Shown here piece by piece: positions 37,601-48,166 of a stretch of DNA of 64,000 nucleotides. Under the pieces are notes generated by a model. It saw only the letters and a list, made by a program, of their open reading frames with translations. It was not told the DNA's origin and made no database searches. Positions within the stretch are counted from its first letter, which is position 1; each line of letters begins with the position of its first letter. Position numbers and translations under genes: made by a program. The stretch is from Clytia hemisphaerica (taxonomy: Eukaryota > Cnidaria > Hydrozoa > Leptothecata > Clytiidae): NCBI GenBank assembly GCA_902728285.1, contig CACVBU010000050.1, forward strand, positions 3,868,919-3,932,918, read 5' to 3'.

Positions 37601-39007
37601 GTAGGTTTTTTGCGAAAAATGAGTTTTTTTAACATAGGATCCAACAGAAAGATAAAAGAACTGATTAAATTGATTTGGTCTAATAAGGGTTTTTCGGTAA
37701 ATTATTCAAATTTCATTCTATTTTCACTTTCAGCCATTTTGACAGCTTATAAACCAGAGAAATATGCTTTCATGGCAGACGAGGCTGTACAAAGTGTTTT
37801 ATCTGGCAAGATCGATTACACACTCAAATATTACTTGAAATTCCTGGACGAGGTTCGGTTGAAAGCAAAACAATTGTCAGCGACAGGTAAAAATAATACT
37901 CAGATCGAATTAATTTTCACGTTTAGTTAAGGTGCGTCCCAATTTATACACCCTTTTACAACCTTTGCACACCCAATGTCAATTTACAGCTAACTCTGGC
38001 TATTCGAATTCGAACTCGAGCGGGGATTTTAATTTGTTCGAATTAGAAAAAGATTCGAATAATAGAAGTTCGAATTAGCGAGAGTCCACTGTTTACATCA
38101 AGAGAAGCTTATAATGCATAATATGTAGGACATTTTATGGAAATGGCTGTGTCGTAATTATTTAACTTTTTGACTGAAGGCAATGATTAGTATATGTAAT
38201 CACATGATAACGAGTGCTATTCGAGAATAATTGCACGAGTGATTTTTTTGTTATTAATTTTCCGAATCCGATAGGACGAGGCAAATTCGAAACAAAAAAA
38301 TCACGAGTGCAATTTTCGAATTGTATGAGTTATTATGTGATTACGAGCTAATCGCACAATGGGTTTCACTAGTTTTTCCCAGTTAGCAAAGGTAAATTAC
38401 AGAAATTACACTGAACGTTTGATATTTTTTCTCTTCTCTTTATGTTTGTTTTTCTTTAATTGTTGTTTATAGATTTTCTTTTTCACAAATAAATTTCGAA
38501 TGCAATTGAAACGTTCGATGAAAAAAAATGAAAGAAAAAAACATTAAAATCAATTTTGTAAACATTGGCGCGGCATCAAAGAGTGCGATTAACGATTAAT
38601 TGCTCTCTTTGAAGTCGCGCCAAATAAGAAAATATAACACATTTGAGAGTGAGAAATACAGTAGACTCTCTCCGATCTTCAAGGGTACAAAATCTTCGAA
38701 TTATAGAAAGATTCGGATTACGGGGAGTATTTTACCACTTTCTAGCTGAGATGACCAATATTTTAGTTCGAATTATAGAAAGTTTGAATAAGAGAAAGTT
38801 TACTGTATTCTCCTTTTTCCCGCAACAGATGATACCACATGGACACCTCATCAGATCGAGATTTGTTTATGGACCGCTGCCATGGCAACTAAACTAGATG
38901 TCAATATGTCGAACGAAGTCAAAGAAGAGAAGCCTGGTAGCAAACGTAAATCAACCGACCAATTGGAAACGTCTAAAAAAGCAAAAAAAGTGAAATCTAA
39001 AAATTGA
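25679..39007 (+). CDS. helix-hairpin-helix (DNA-glycosylase-fold-like) basic nuclear protein, five exons, 242 aa
   Basis: Exons 25679-25821, 36074-36167, 36909-37068, 37734-37886 and 38829-39007 join in phase with GT-AG introns and end at TGA. The protein is lysine-rich. Residues ~75-90 (MEWKLTRGKFRP) and a helix-hairpin-helix LRAVGPATASAIL at 123-135, followed by YAFMADEAVQS at 143-153, resemble the HhH segment of the DNA-glycosylase superfamily. I see no catalytic Lys/Asp signature, so I do not call it a glycosylase. The tail has KRK at 222-224 and KKAKKVKSK at 233-241, a likely bipartite nuclear signal. Similar uncharacterised proteins are known in invertebrates and fungi (recollection, not a search). 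Intron 1 is 10,252 bases and holds a satellite array; intron 4 holds two transposons, one ending 21 bases before the exon-5 acceptor. A polyadenylation signal AATAAA lies at 39720-39725. Confidence 0.85.
26183..26527. mobile_element. 345-bp MITE with 24-bp perfect TIR, 8-bp target duplication and many CCGGTG subrepeats
   Basis: TIR begins AGGACCCTGCCGACGCACCG (26183-26206) with a perfect inverted copy at 26504-26527. CATTCAGC flanks at 26175-26182 and 26528-26535. About fourteen CCGGTG/CACCGG words lie inside in both orientations, like subterminal transposase-binding repeats. Sits in intron 1, ~350 bases after exon 1. Confidence 0.85.
26559..26806. mobile_element. related copy of the CCCGGGGGGGGTACTA MITE
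   Basis: Internal sequence (GGTACTACCCTTGTCGACC … CATCCCCGTAACCCAT) matches the 8.2-kb element closely. Ends are eroded to AGGTACTA / TAGTACCCCCT and no target duplication is certain. Lies in intron 1 of the helix-hairpin-helix gene. Confidence 0.6.
26870..27060 (+). repeat. dispersed ~185-bp repeat with GTCACGTGAC palindrome (copy 1)
   Basis: TAGGAAATCCTACC then GTCACGTGACATTACAATAT, TTTCAGCGCTTGA, CTTTTCGAAAAC and CCATCTAGCCCTT. Copy 2 lies at 46325-46500 in the same orientation. Two palindromes at the 5' end contain an E-box CACGTG. Confidence 0.5.
27350..27670. mobile_element. CCGCCAAATTAA module element in intron 1 of the helix-hairpin-helix gene
   Basis: Repeated CCGCCAAATTAAATT words and right end TTCTTCCTTTAAGGTA; same family as the two copies in the thymidine kinase introns. 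Confidence 0.45.
28010..35660 (+). repeat. satellite-like tandem array, ~178-bp monomer, in intron 1 of the helix-hairpin-helix gene
   Basis: About 38 diverged monomers. Successive copies of TTTCATTGAA/TTTCATTAAA start at 30168, 30349, 30525, 30703 and 30878, spaced 175-181 bases. Each has CAGTTACAGAT, a GCGTATTTTGCGATAAAAGTCG core and GTTGACTTTCAAACC. Two monomer classes alternate. A higher-order period of 1080 bases is visible (31021 onward matches 32101 onward). A Helentron-like element interrupts the array at 29070-29774. Confidence 0.9.
29070..29774 (+). mobile_element. Helentron/HINE-like non-autonomous element, copy A
   Basis: 5' end TCTCAACTTCAG (with TTGAG it forms a small palindrome), then a TGTC/TGTG microsatellite (29099-29148), ~3.5 tandem copies of a 156-bp unit starting at 29151, 29307, 29463 and 29618, an inverted copy CTGAAGTTGAG at 29738-29748, and a hairpin GTGCG-TTG-CGCAC at 29753-29765 just before the 3' end. 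The interrupted satellite monomer shows insertion in a T-rich site without a clear duplication. Asymmetric terminal inverted repeats, microsatellite and tandem core are hallmarks of Helentron-derived (pearl/HINE) elements. Confidence 0.65.
35665..35900 (+). repeat. dispersed repeat with CAGACAC…GTGTCTT/G hairpin (copy 2 of 4)
   Basis: Core TTTCATATCAGACACATATT then TCATATCAGGACAGTGTCT, followed by CTTGCTTCACATCCGTATCA and TTATTTAAAAACAAAACG. Other copies: 15685-15765 (+), 40385-40600 (-), 43995-44215 (+). Confidence 0.6.
36672..36862. mobile_element. MITE in intron 2 of the helix-hairpin-helix gene
   Basis: AGTTTATGTATGTGTGTTTT and its complement at 36840-36862 form the ends; an inner pair CCGAGGACGACGGTAAA / TTTACCGTCCTCG is also present. 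Confidence 0.45.
38195..38640 (+). mobile_element. foldback/MITE-type element, intact copy in intron 4
   Basis: Contains internal inverted arms AATTGCACGAGTGATTTTTT and its complement around 38245-38320, and ends near GTCGCGCCAAATAAG. Its inverted sister lies at 40685-43035. No coding frame. Confidence 0.5.
38657..38807. mobile_element. TA-flanked MITE, ends TACAGTAGACTCTCTC, next to a splice acceptor
   Basis: TACAGTAGACTCTC left, GAGAAAGTTTACTGTA right; interior TTCGAATTATAGAAAG is duplicated. It ends 21 bases before exon 5 of the helix-hairpin-helix gene. Relative at 49556-49733. Confidence 0.55.
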
Positions 39008-39102
39008 AGCTTCTGGATTGGAAACTGTAAGGTTTTCCTTCTTCTTGTGGTATAAGAGAATATTTGTTTTTTAAGTGGACTTACTAGAGTTCAAGTTTCA
39101 AG

Positions 39103-39290
39103 TACCTTATCGGGGAAAACTTCGTCGGGAAAAATTTTCGTTGGTGAAAATTCTCGTCGGGGAAAAATTCGTCACTTTCTGGTAGTTGGTAAACGCATTA
39201 AGGCCGGGGAAAATTTTCGTCGGGGAAAATATTCGTCACTTGTCCAAAATTTCGTCACTTTTCCCCCACGAAGTTTTCCCCCATAAGGTA
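39103..39290. mobile_element. MITE with TACCTTATCGGGGAAAACTT ends
   Basis: Inverted ends (right end AAGTTTTCCCCCATAAGGTA). Interior is a run of GTCGGGGAAAA and TTCGTCAC words. Lies in the presumed 3'-UTR of the helix-hairpin-helix gene. Confidence 0.55.
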
Positions 39291-39719
39291 TATTGTCATT
39301 GGTTTTAATTGATAACTTTGGCATTGATACCAGATGGGAACACATAAAGACAACTTGGTTTTGAAAATCACATTGAACAATTTTAAAAACTACAAAGACT
39401 CAACAAAAAAACCTTCTACGAAAATTTTTTGATGAAGAATTGGAACTTCAAATCTTCGAAAGTTGCAAAGATATTTTACAACAAGATTAAACTAAGATGG
39501 ATTATGTGTTGTATATGGAAATTGTTTAAAATTATTATTGTATTCGTACTTCCTAGTTCGTTCATAGAGCCAAGGAACGCCCTACCGATGTAAGTAATAA
39601 TTGAGTACAATTTGTAAATAATACTCATTCATTCAAATAGTACTCAAGTACTGTATAATTGTTGTCAATTTTAGAAGAATCTTCAATAATGTGAAAACTC
39701 TTCACGCAGCTCAGGCTGA

Positions 39720-39725
39720 AATAAA
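39720..39725 (+). terminator. polyadenylation signal for the helix-hairpin-helix gene
   Basis: AATAAA about 713 bases after the TGA at 39007; the first plus-strand candidate in a sensible position. The MITE at 39103-39290 would then be within the 3'-UTR. Confidence 0.35.
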
Positions 39726-39742
39726 GAATCATTTTGATTAAA

Positions 39743-39992
39743 TCAAGTCACGGAACGGTTATTGGAAAGGGTTTTGTTATTTTTCGTTTTGTTGATCAAG
39801 AAACCGTTTTGTTGAAAATTTTTCACGGATCCATCTTTTTGGTGCAATCTTGGGTTTTTTTTCTTTGGTTTGTTCCATAACTTATTTATTTCAAGGGATA
39901 ATAAGATGGTTTGAGATATTTGACCTGTCATATAAACCTTCTTCGGTTTTTCTTCAGTGATTTCAGACTTTTCAGATTTTCTACTACAATTC
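39743..39992 (-). CDS. probable terminal exon of an unidentified minus-strand gene
   Basis: An AG acceptor at 39993-39994 (minus TTTTTTAG) opens an 82-residue frame ending at TGA (39743-39745). It is basic and polar, with KKVYMTGQISQTILLSLEI in the middle and Asn/Lys-rich sequence after it. I found no upstream exon in the repeat-filled stretch above, so this may be a gene end, a relic or a chance frame. Confidence 0.3.
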
Positions 39993-40384
39993 CTAAAAAA
40001 TTTAAATTAAAAGACAACTTTGCTTTAATGAAAGAGATTTCTTAATAAAACGAACTTCTTCAATCACTAAAGGCAATAAGTCCTTCTTTCACCCTCTCTT
40101 TCTCTATTGACTTTTTTTAATTCCTAAATTTGAACATAAGAAAAATCTTTAATTTTGGGAGTTTGAGAGACTTCATTTTGAATATAATATATATAGTTTT
40201 TTGAAGATCTCCCGGATAATCGGGACTTAATGAGATTATTTGTTTGAATGAACCTACGAATCAAACTTTTTACCCTTTTTTGCCCTTTTTTTGCCTCTTC
40301 TTACTCCTGTGGTTTTCAATAATATGTTTGTCCTTACATTTCATCTGAGATTTTTTTAATCAATATTTTGGCTGAAGTCCAAGA

Positions 40385-40600
40385 GTGATATCGTTTGCTT
40401 ACTCGTCAATTTTAATTCACAGGCTTTTTCGCATTGGATTGACACAGATGTGGAGCAAGGTTGGTCAGAAAGATGAAAAGAAAATCATTTTTTGCTTAAA
40501 TCAGAAAAATATGACAATAAGCAGACACTGTCCTGATATGAAATATGTGTCTGATATGAAACGGGAACACTTATGTAAAAATATAATTTTTAAACTAACA
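40385..40600 (-). repeat. dispersed CAGACAC repeat (copy 3)
   Basis: Minus strand carries TTTCATATCAGACACATATT, the GTGTCTG partner, and the CTTGCTCCACATCTGTGTCA segment. Confidence 0.55.
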
Positions 40601-40684
40601 TGACGGACGGAGAGTGTTTCTTTTGCAATTGTAAAAAAGGGCTTATTTTAATGAACTCTAAAATGAAGGTTGTTTTTCTCTATA

Positions 40685-43035
40685 ATCGCACGATGGGTTA
40701 TTTTTTCTTATTTGGCACGCCCTCAAAGAGAGCAATTAATCGTTAATTGCATCCTGTAGAGAGCAATTAATCGTTAATCACACTTTCCAATGCCGCGCCA
40801 ATGTTTACAAAATTGATTTTAATGTTTTTTCTTACATTTTTTTTGCATCGAACGTTTTAATTGCATTCGAAATTTATTTTGTGAGAAAAAAATCAATAAA
40901 CAACAATAAAAGAAAGACATAAAGAGAAGAGAAAAATATAAAACTCTCAGTGTAATTTCTGTAATTTACTTTCCTAACTGGGAAAAAGTAGTGAAAGCCA
41001 TTGTGCGATTAGTTCGTAATCACATAATAACTCGTACAATTCGAAAATTGCACTCGTGATTTTTGGACCTACCTTGGAGGTCCTATAAATTAACCAATGT
41101 CCGTCCGTCCGTTCGTTCGTTCGTTCGTCCGTCCGTCTGTTACCAGCTTTTCTCGAGATTGGCTCATTAGTTTTTTCTGATTTTTTGGCACAATGATGCA
41201 AAATGGTAATGCCCAAAATGTGACGGAGCCCGATTTTCGAAAAAAAATCATTTCCGGCCGAAAATGCCGGAAATATGCCGGAAAAACCGGTTTTTTGGCA
41301 TTTTCTCGAGATTTCATCATTAGTTTTTTCAGATTTTTTGCACAAAGATGCGTATTAGCAATGCCCAAAACATGGCAGAGTCCGATTTTTGAGAAAAATT
41401 CTTTTCCGGCCGAAAATGCCGGAAATATGCCGGAAATCGCCGTTTTTGCAGATTTTCATCGGACTTTTTCCTTATAATTGGTTGTTTTTTCACTCAAAAA
41501 CATTGTTAATAGCAATGTCCACGATCAAGCATGGTTCAATTGTCAATAAAACTGATTTTTGAAGCCGGAACTTTCTAAAAATCGCCGGAATAGCCGATTT
41601 TCGCCGGAAAAACGGTATTTCTTGAATTTCTCGAGCTGTACTTTATATTTTTTTATGAAATTTTGCACACTGATGTAAAATGACAATACCTAAAAAGTGA
41701 CGGAGCCCGATTTTCGAAAAAAAAATTTTTCCGGCCGAAAATACCGGAAATATACCGGAAAAACCGGTTTTTTGGCATTTTCTCAAAATTTCATCATTAG
41801 TTTTTTCTGATTTTTTGCTCAAAGATGCGTATTAATATTGTTCAAAACATGGCCGAGTTTGATTTTTGAGGAAATTTTTTTTCCGGCCGAAAATGCCGTA
41901 AATATGCCGGAAATCGCCGTTTTTCTGGATTTTCATTGGACTTTTTCCTTACAATTGGTTGTTTTTTCATTCAAAAACATTATTAATAACAATTCCCACC
42001 ATCAAGTATGTTTCGATTTTCAATAAAATTGATTTTTGAAGCCGCGCCGGAGCTATTTAAAAATCGCCGGAACAACCTATTTTTGCTAGCCTGTACCAGA
42101 CGACCACGGCTTTTTCCTCGACACCGTTAAAAAATCGCGTGTTGGGATAGAGATAGGCTAATTTTTGCCGGCAAGACAGTATTTCATGAATTTCTCGAGC
42201 TGTACTTTATATTTTTTTAATGAAATTTTACACACTGTCCACGATCCAAGCATGGTTCAATTGTCAATAAAACTGATTTTTGAAGCCGGAACTTTCTAAA
42301 AATCGCCGGAATAGCCGATTTTCGCCGGAAAAACGGTATTTCTTGAATTTCTCGAGCTGTACTTTATATTTTTTTATGAAATTTTGCACACTGATGCAAT
42401 ATGACAATACCTAAAATGTGACGGAGCCCGATTTTAGAAAAATATTTTTTTTCCGGCCGAAAATGCCGGAAAAACTGTTTTTTTTTTTACATTTTCTCGA
42501 ATTTTCATCAAAAAAAGTTTTTTCTGATTTTTTGCAGAAAGATGCGTATTCGCAATGCTCAAGAAATGGCTGAGTTCGATTTTTGAGAAATTTTTTTTTT
42601 CGGTTGAAAATGCCGGAAATCGCCCTTTTTGCAGATTTTCATTAGATTTTTTCCTTGTATTTCTATGTTTTTCACACAAAAACATTATTGATAACAATGC
42701 TCACCATCAAGCATGATTCAATTGTCAATAAAACTGGTTTGCCACCAGAACTTTCTATTTATTTTTCCCCTACAACCCTTCCCTCTCCCCCCATCGACAA
42801 TCAATGATGAATTTATTGCGTTATGCATTTTCGCTAAACGCTATATTTTTTGACTGATTTTTTTTCTCCTCGCATTGCTATCCAACTTTCATCATCAGGT
42901 AGGTCCATTCAGCATCTAGCTTGTTTTGTTTCGAATTTTCCTCGTCCTTTCGGACTCGGAAAATTAATAACAAAAAAATCACTCGTGCAATTATATTCGA
43001 ATTGCACTCCAAACCATACGATTACTAGTACTAAT
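40685..43035 (-). mobile_element. second copy of the intron-4 element, split by a nested insertion
   Basis: 40685-41064 and 42924-43035 together match 38195-38640 in reverse orientation. The break lies exactly at the Helentron-like element at 41065-42923, giving a clear order of insertion. Confidence 0.55.
41065..42923 (+). mobile_element. second Helentron-like element: GGACCTACCT termini, tetranucleotide run and CCGGAAA-rich tandem core
   Basis: GGACCTACCT at 41065-41074 (part of palindrome GGACCTACCTTGGAGGTCC) and its inverted copy AGGTAGGTCC at 42897-42906. A TCCG/TTCG microsatellite (41100-41137) precedes diverged tandem units built on TTTCCGGCCGAAAATGCCGG. It interrupts another element in its T-run (left GTGATTTTT, right TTTGTTTCG), so insertion was between T residues. 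Organisation parallels the 29-kb element although sequence is unrelated. Confidence 0.5.
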
Positions 43036-43994
43036 TAATCATGAATTTGTTATAGAAACTCATATGCCGACATCTGGCAAATAGGTCGAACCCTTAAAAA
43101 TACGAACGGCAGTTAAAGGGTTGTTGATAACCTTATTGGTTTGAAAGATTGCAATCCATAGTGTATTTAACGTTGGGAATGAAAATTATTGATGCTTAAT
43201 CTGTGTATTTTATGTTGAAAATGAAAATTATTGATACTTATTTTATTTCATGTAATGATTTACTTACTAAGTTAAAAATTGATTTTCATTTCTCTATTTC
43301 GACGTGAGTGATAAGGGCGTAAACATATCAGCTTCGTTTGGCATTGCTATTTGGGGATTAGAAAGATTAGATTAGTTTTGCTTTAAACTGATTTAACAGT
43401 ATATTAAATTCCCAGGCGAGACAATGTCTGTTCGACAAGACAAGACTTGGTGTTATTTTTTTCTCCCAAAGATTGCAGTCCATATTGTATTTTACGTTGA
43501 AAATGAAAATTATTGATGCCTATTCTATTTCATGTAATGAAATACTTACTTAAGTTAAAAATTGGGGATTTTCATTTTTCGATTTCGACGAGGGCGTAAA
43601 CGTATCAGCTTCATTTAGTATTGCGATTTGGGGATTATGGAGATTAGATTAGTTTTGCTTTAAACAGATTTAATAGTATACTAAATTTTTCAGTTACCGT
43701 GTTGAAGAAAAGAGCATTTTGCTGCAATACTACAAATTTAAGAGTTAACAGGAAAAACGAATAAGTTTGGGAATATGATTGATGTACCACATGGTATTTT
43801 CACATAATCATCTGCTCTATGTATTTTTTAGGGTGTGACTAAGCTATGTTAGAGACTATATAAAGAAGTGAGATTTGGATTCCCGCGGTTACTTAATGTA
43901 TTTTCCATTTTGCTGACACTTGATTTGATTCTGTTTATTGTAAAGACGATCCTCTGGTAATACTCACCTAGATTTGAATCTGTTAAAGATTTTA

Positions 43995-44215
43995 TTTTTA
44001 CGTAAGTTCCTGTTTCATATCAGACACATGTTTCGTATCAAGACGGTGTCTCTCTATTGTTATTGTGCAATAATAAACAAAAAATTGACTTTCTTTTCTT
44101 TTTCAGACTAATCTTGCTCCACATCCGTGTTAATTCAATGTGAAAAAGTTTAAAATTGAGTAAGCAAGCGATATAACTTTTATTTAAAAACAAATCCTTT
44201 AATAAAGGTTTAAGG
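43995..44215 (+). repeat. dispersed CAGACAC repeat (copy 4)
   Basis: TTTCATATCAGACACATGTT, GACGGTGTCT, CTTGCTCCACATCCGTGTTA and the TTATTTAAAAACAAATCC tail. Confidence 0.55.
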
Positions 44216-45673
44216 TTAAGCTAGTCTACACAATAGACAGATCCAGGCTTTTAGGCCTTATTCTTGGTCTATAGGCACTGCTATAGACGGCCACTAGTGG
44301 CCCCACCGGGAATTCCTTATTAATAGGTTTAAACATAATAGGAAACATTCACAAAAGATGTTTATCAATAGAGATTTTAAATAAAAGAATGTTTAAAACA
44401 CAGCTGATTGGCTTACGTTTTGAAACTCTCTATTGTTTCATTAAAACCTCAGTGCGCATGCGATTTATCTTGAGAATTTCAATATTCAAAACAAGAGCAG
44501 TGCTCATAGCCCTCGCCGCTTTGTTATTGTGCAGTAGGTAAAATCTTTGAATCTGTAACTGAATAAAATTTGGAGACACGGTCATCTTTTAAATGTCCTT
44601 TCAATCTTTCATATATCTTTATTTTTGCTTCAATATGCCATTCAGCTTTTTCTATCATGTGGGGAAATACAAGCAAGTCTAAAACCACATTTCCCAACTC
44701 TATCTGAATGCCGTCAATTTACTGAATTCCCGAGCACAGAAATGGCTTCTTTTTCTTTATGCCTCTTCTTTCCTTGTTGATTACATGAGAATTTATCTTT
44801 ATTTCTGTGAAACTTGGTCTTTGAATGTAGACGGTTCAAAATACCGTATGTAGTAGAGTAGATCTGGATTTGTAAGGGGTAGCCTTTTATTGTTTTCTTT
44901 TCTTTTTAAAGGCGAATGTCCCGCGAATGTGCATCTTTCTGAATCGGTACAGTAAGCGATTATTTGAAATTTCGGTTATCAAATCTGAACAAAATTTGGA
45001 TTACAAGCAAAAACGTTACGGGCTCTGCAAAGTTATAAAGTTGAGTCCTGGGGTTCAGCATGGGGAGAGGAACTCCAACAAATAAAGTTAATCACGTCAA
45101 GCGTCACAAATATTTGAGAGTAGCCTAGTGCTCAGTCTATCACACAGTGCAGAAATAAGTTTCTATTTAATTAGTAGTATCAGAATTTCTGATTTCAGTA
45201 CAGTACGTTAAATTTATGACGAGCTCTGCAAACAAGAAACTCAAAATAGAATTCGTAATCTCACACTAAAGTATCAGCATAATTTGTAAAGTGTGAGTTT
45301 TCCCATAGTTCTTCCAGAAACTTTTGATTCATCAAATCAAATTTACAATTTTTTATACATATTAGGAAAAGAAACTTGAAAAATTGAAATGTAGAGGTCA
45401 ACGAGTTTCTTCATTAAAGACATCGATTTTGATGGAGACCTGTAAATATTTTAAAATGTTCACTATAGTTGGACATGAAATCTTAACCATTTGGTGTAAT
45501 CTTATCACTTTTACAAAGCGATCTTCCTTGTATAGGACTTGGAAATAGAAATTTCATATTATGTTCTCTTTTTGGTAGATAGTACATAGGTATCATTCTG
45601 TGTTTGGAAGGTTTAATATCGTTTTTTTTATTGAAGCGTAAATAGCCCTTAGCTCTCTAGTATTTTATCTATA
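44216..45673. other. no gene recognised
   Basis: A perfect GGCCACTAGTGGCC palindrome at ~44290 and otherwise featureless A/T-rich DNA. Confidence 0.35.
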
Positions 45674-45964
45674 ACACTCCCTTCTCACAGACCCGGTGGT
45701 ATTTTATCAGCCAGCGGGGGTATATAAAAAAAGGGACCAAAACTCGATGTGGATTGATATTCCAATGTTTTTTTACGGTTGGGGATTTGAATTCCACAGA
45801 AATTTCGGTGGGGATGGAAAAAATGGCACAATATTTTCCAGTGAGGATTTGCTTATCTGATTATTTTCAGCGAGGACAAAAAGTATAATTTTCCACTAGG
45901 GACGATATTTTGGTCAATTTTCCCAGTGGGAAGGGTTTCTAGTGGGTTTGTGAGAAGGGGGTGT
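45674..45964. mobile_element. MITE of the CCCCTGTCTCA family (copy 3)
   Basis: Ends ACACTCCCTTCTCACAGACC and GGGTTTGTGAGAAGGGGGTGT; interior GTGGGGAT words as in the other copies. Confidence 0.5.
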
Positions 45965-46324
45965 CCTGTAAAGAATCGTCGGTAAAAAGTGACAAAGACT
46001 AATTTTTAACAAGAGAGCTATAAAAATTCGGATAAATTCCGGATAGTGTCAGTGGTCGAAAAGGATTTCAGGGTTGGAGGTGATCCTGATCAACTGAGAG
46101 TCATTTAGGATTTACATTTCTCAAGGGGTTGTGCCTTGGAGTATACAATCAATGCTCGAAGATTGATCAAAATCGAATCAAAACCCTTAGATAACCCTTT
46201 ATTGAAACTTCCCAGAATTTCTGGATAGAACCCACACTTCAGAATATAGGAGTAAGCGACCGTTAATGTCTCGTGTCATGTGGATTTTGTCCCGCTCGCA
46301 GGTGGTAAGCACAGATCTAAGTGT

Positions 46325-46500
46325 GCCATGGTTCGATAGGAAATCCTACCGAGGTCACGTGACATTACAATATGATTTCAGCGCTTGACCTTGAGAAGCT
46401 TCACGACTTTTCGAAAACTATAGAAAAACAATATTCTTTGCGATATTCACTTTTTTTTTGCTTGGAAAATCTTAAAGCACTCCATCTAGCCCTTATTGTA
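46325..46500 (+). repeat. dispersed ~185-bp repeat with GTCACGTGAC palindrome (copy 2)
   Basis: Same block order as 26870-27060: TAGGAAATCCTACC, GTCACGTGACATTACAATAT, TTTCAGCGCTTGA, CTAGCCCTT. Confidence 0.5.
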
Positions 46501-47137
46501 AGTTAGTATAAGTTTGTTTAAGTATGAATAAACCTTTTTTGTCCAAATGAGCATTTTATTTTTTGATTCAAAAGACTTTGGTTGGAAAGAGAGATAGATG
46601 TTAGATTGATTAAAATACCCCTAGTGATAAATGCCTTATTGTTGAGAAGTTATTTTAAAATCAACAATTCTATGTCAGATTAGTTCTTTTCTTAAGAAAA
46701 TTAAACTAAATTAGACCATTAGAACATTTCCCTTTTTTTTCAAATCCTGTAGTATCGTGTGTTCATTAAATTTATTTTGAAAATTCCAGAAAATGTCACT
46801 ATCTGAATAATATGTAAAAAATGTCTGTAAAATCTTTTTTATTTTTGAAAGAATGTTTTACCGAACGTTTTTCACTTTTCGTATTTATCATACTTGAGAC
46901 TATCTTTGCAACGAATATGAAAGTGTTGTTGGATAATCATAAACCTAACAAGACGACTTGAAGTCGAAAATTTCGCCTAGAGTTTGAACTACATGGGAAA
47001 AACAAGAAGTAGATGAAGCTAATCTGAAATCTACTTTACATCGAGCCTTGATGAAACAATTTTACAACAAGAACAACGAGGCTTAAAATCGCTAAAAAAA
47101 TAAGACCAATTTAAGAACAATTGCTGTTTAATTTTTA

Positions 47138-48166
47138 AAAATTCTCATAAAGTATATGCTTATAAAAAATTGATATGCTCTTATTGCAAGCCATCCCTTG
47201 TTTACTTTGTAAGAACTAAGTACCGAAAGGTATATCACCATCTATCAAGAGTTATTGATTTGATTCTTATAAAGTAAATGCTTATAAGAAAAATAAATAT
47301 GCTCATATTGTGCGCCGTCCCTTGTTTACTTTGTAAGAACTAATTACCGGAAGGTATATCACCGTTTATCAAGAGTTAGTGATTTGATTCTTATAAAGTA
47401 AATGCTTATAACAAAAATAGATATGCTCATATTGTACCCCAATCCTTGTTTACCTTGTAAGAACTAATTACCGAAAGGTATATCACCGTCTATCAAGAGT
47501 TATTGATTTGATTCTTATAAAGTAAATGCTTATAACGAAAATAAATATGCTCATATTGTGCGCCGTCCCTTGTTTACTTTGTAAGAACTAATTACCGAAA
47601 GGTATATCACCGTCTATCAAGAGCTATTGATTTGATTCTTATAAAGTAAATGCTTATAAGAAAAATAAATATGCTCATATTGTGCGCCGTCCCTTGTTTA
47701 CTTTGTAAGAACTAATTACCGAAAGGTATATCACCGTCTATCAAGAGCTATTGATTTGATTCTTATAAAGTAAATGCTTATAAGAAAAATGAATATGCTC
47801 TTATTTTGCGCCATCCCTTGTTTACTTTGTAAGAACTAATTACCGAAAGGTATATCACCGTCTATCAAGAGTTATTGATTTGATTCTTATAAAGTATATG
47901 CTTATAAGAAAAATAAATATGCTCATATTGTGCGCCGTCCCTTGTTTACTTTGTAAGAACTAATTACCGGAAGGTAATCACCATCTATCAAGAGTTATTG
48001 ATTTGATTCTTATAAAGTAAATGCTTATAAGAAAAATAAATATGCCTATATTGTGCCCCATCCCTTGTTTACTTTGTAAGAACTTATTACCGAAAGGTAT
48101 TTCACCGCTTTACAAGAGTTATTGATTTGATTCTTATAAAGTATATGCTTATAAGAAAATAAAGAA
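47138..48166 (+). repeat. tandem array, 124-bp unit, about eight copies
   Basis: TGATTCTTATAAAGTAAATG starts at 47261, 47385 and 47509, fixing the period at 124. Each unit has TGTTTACTTTGTAAGAACTA and ACCGAAAGGTATATCACCG. Units are highly similar except at the edges. Lies 1.7 kb upstream of the HEPN/NB-ARC/TPR start. Confidence 0.85.

Noticed and set aside
41090..42697. Frames between 41.0 and 42.7 kb on both strands
   Set aside because: Products of the CCGGAAA-rich tandem core; the same peptide words recur in opposite strands.
47138..48166. Regularly spaced repeat resembling a CRISPR array
   Set aside because: The whole 124-base unit repeats with no unique spacers, and the DNA is eukaryotic.
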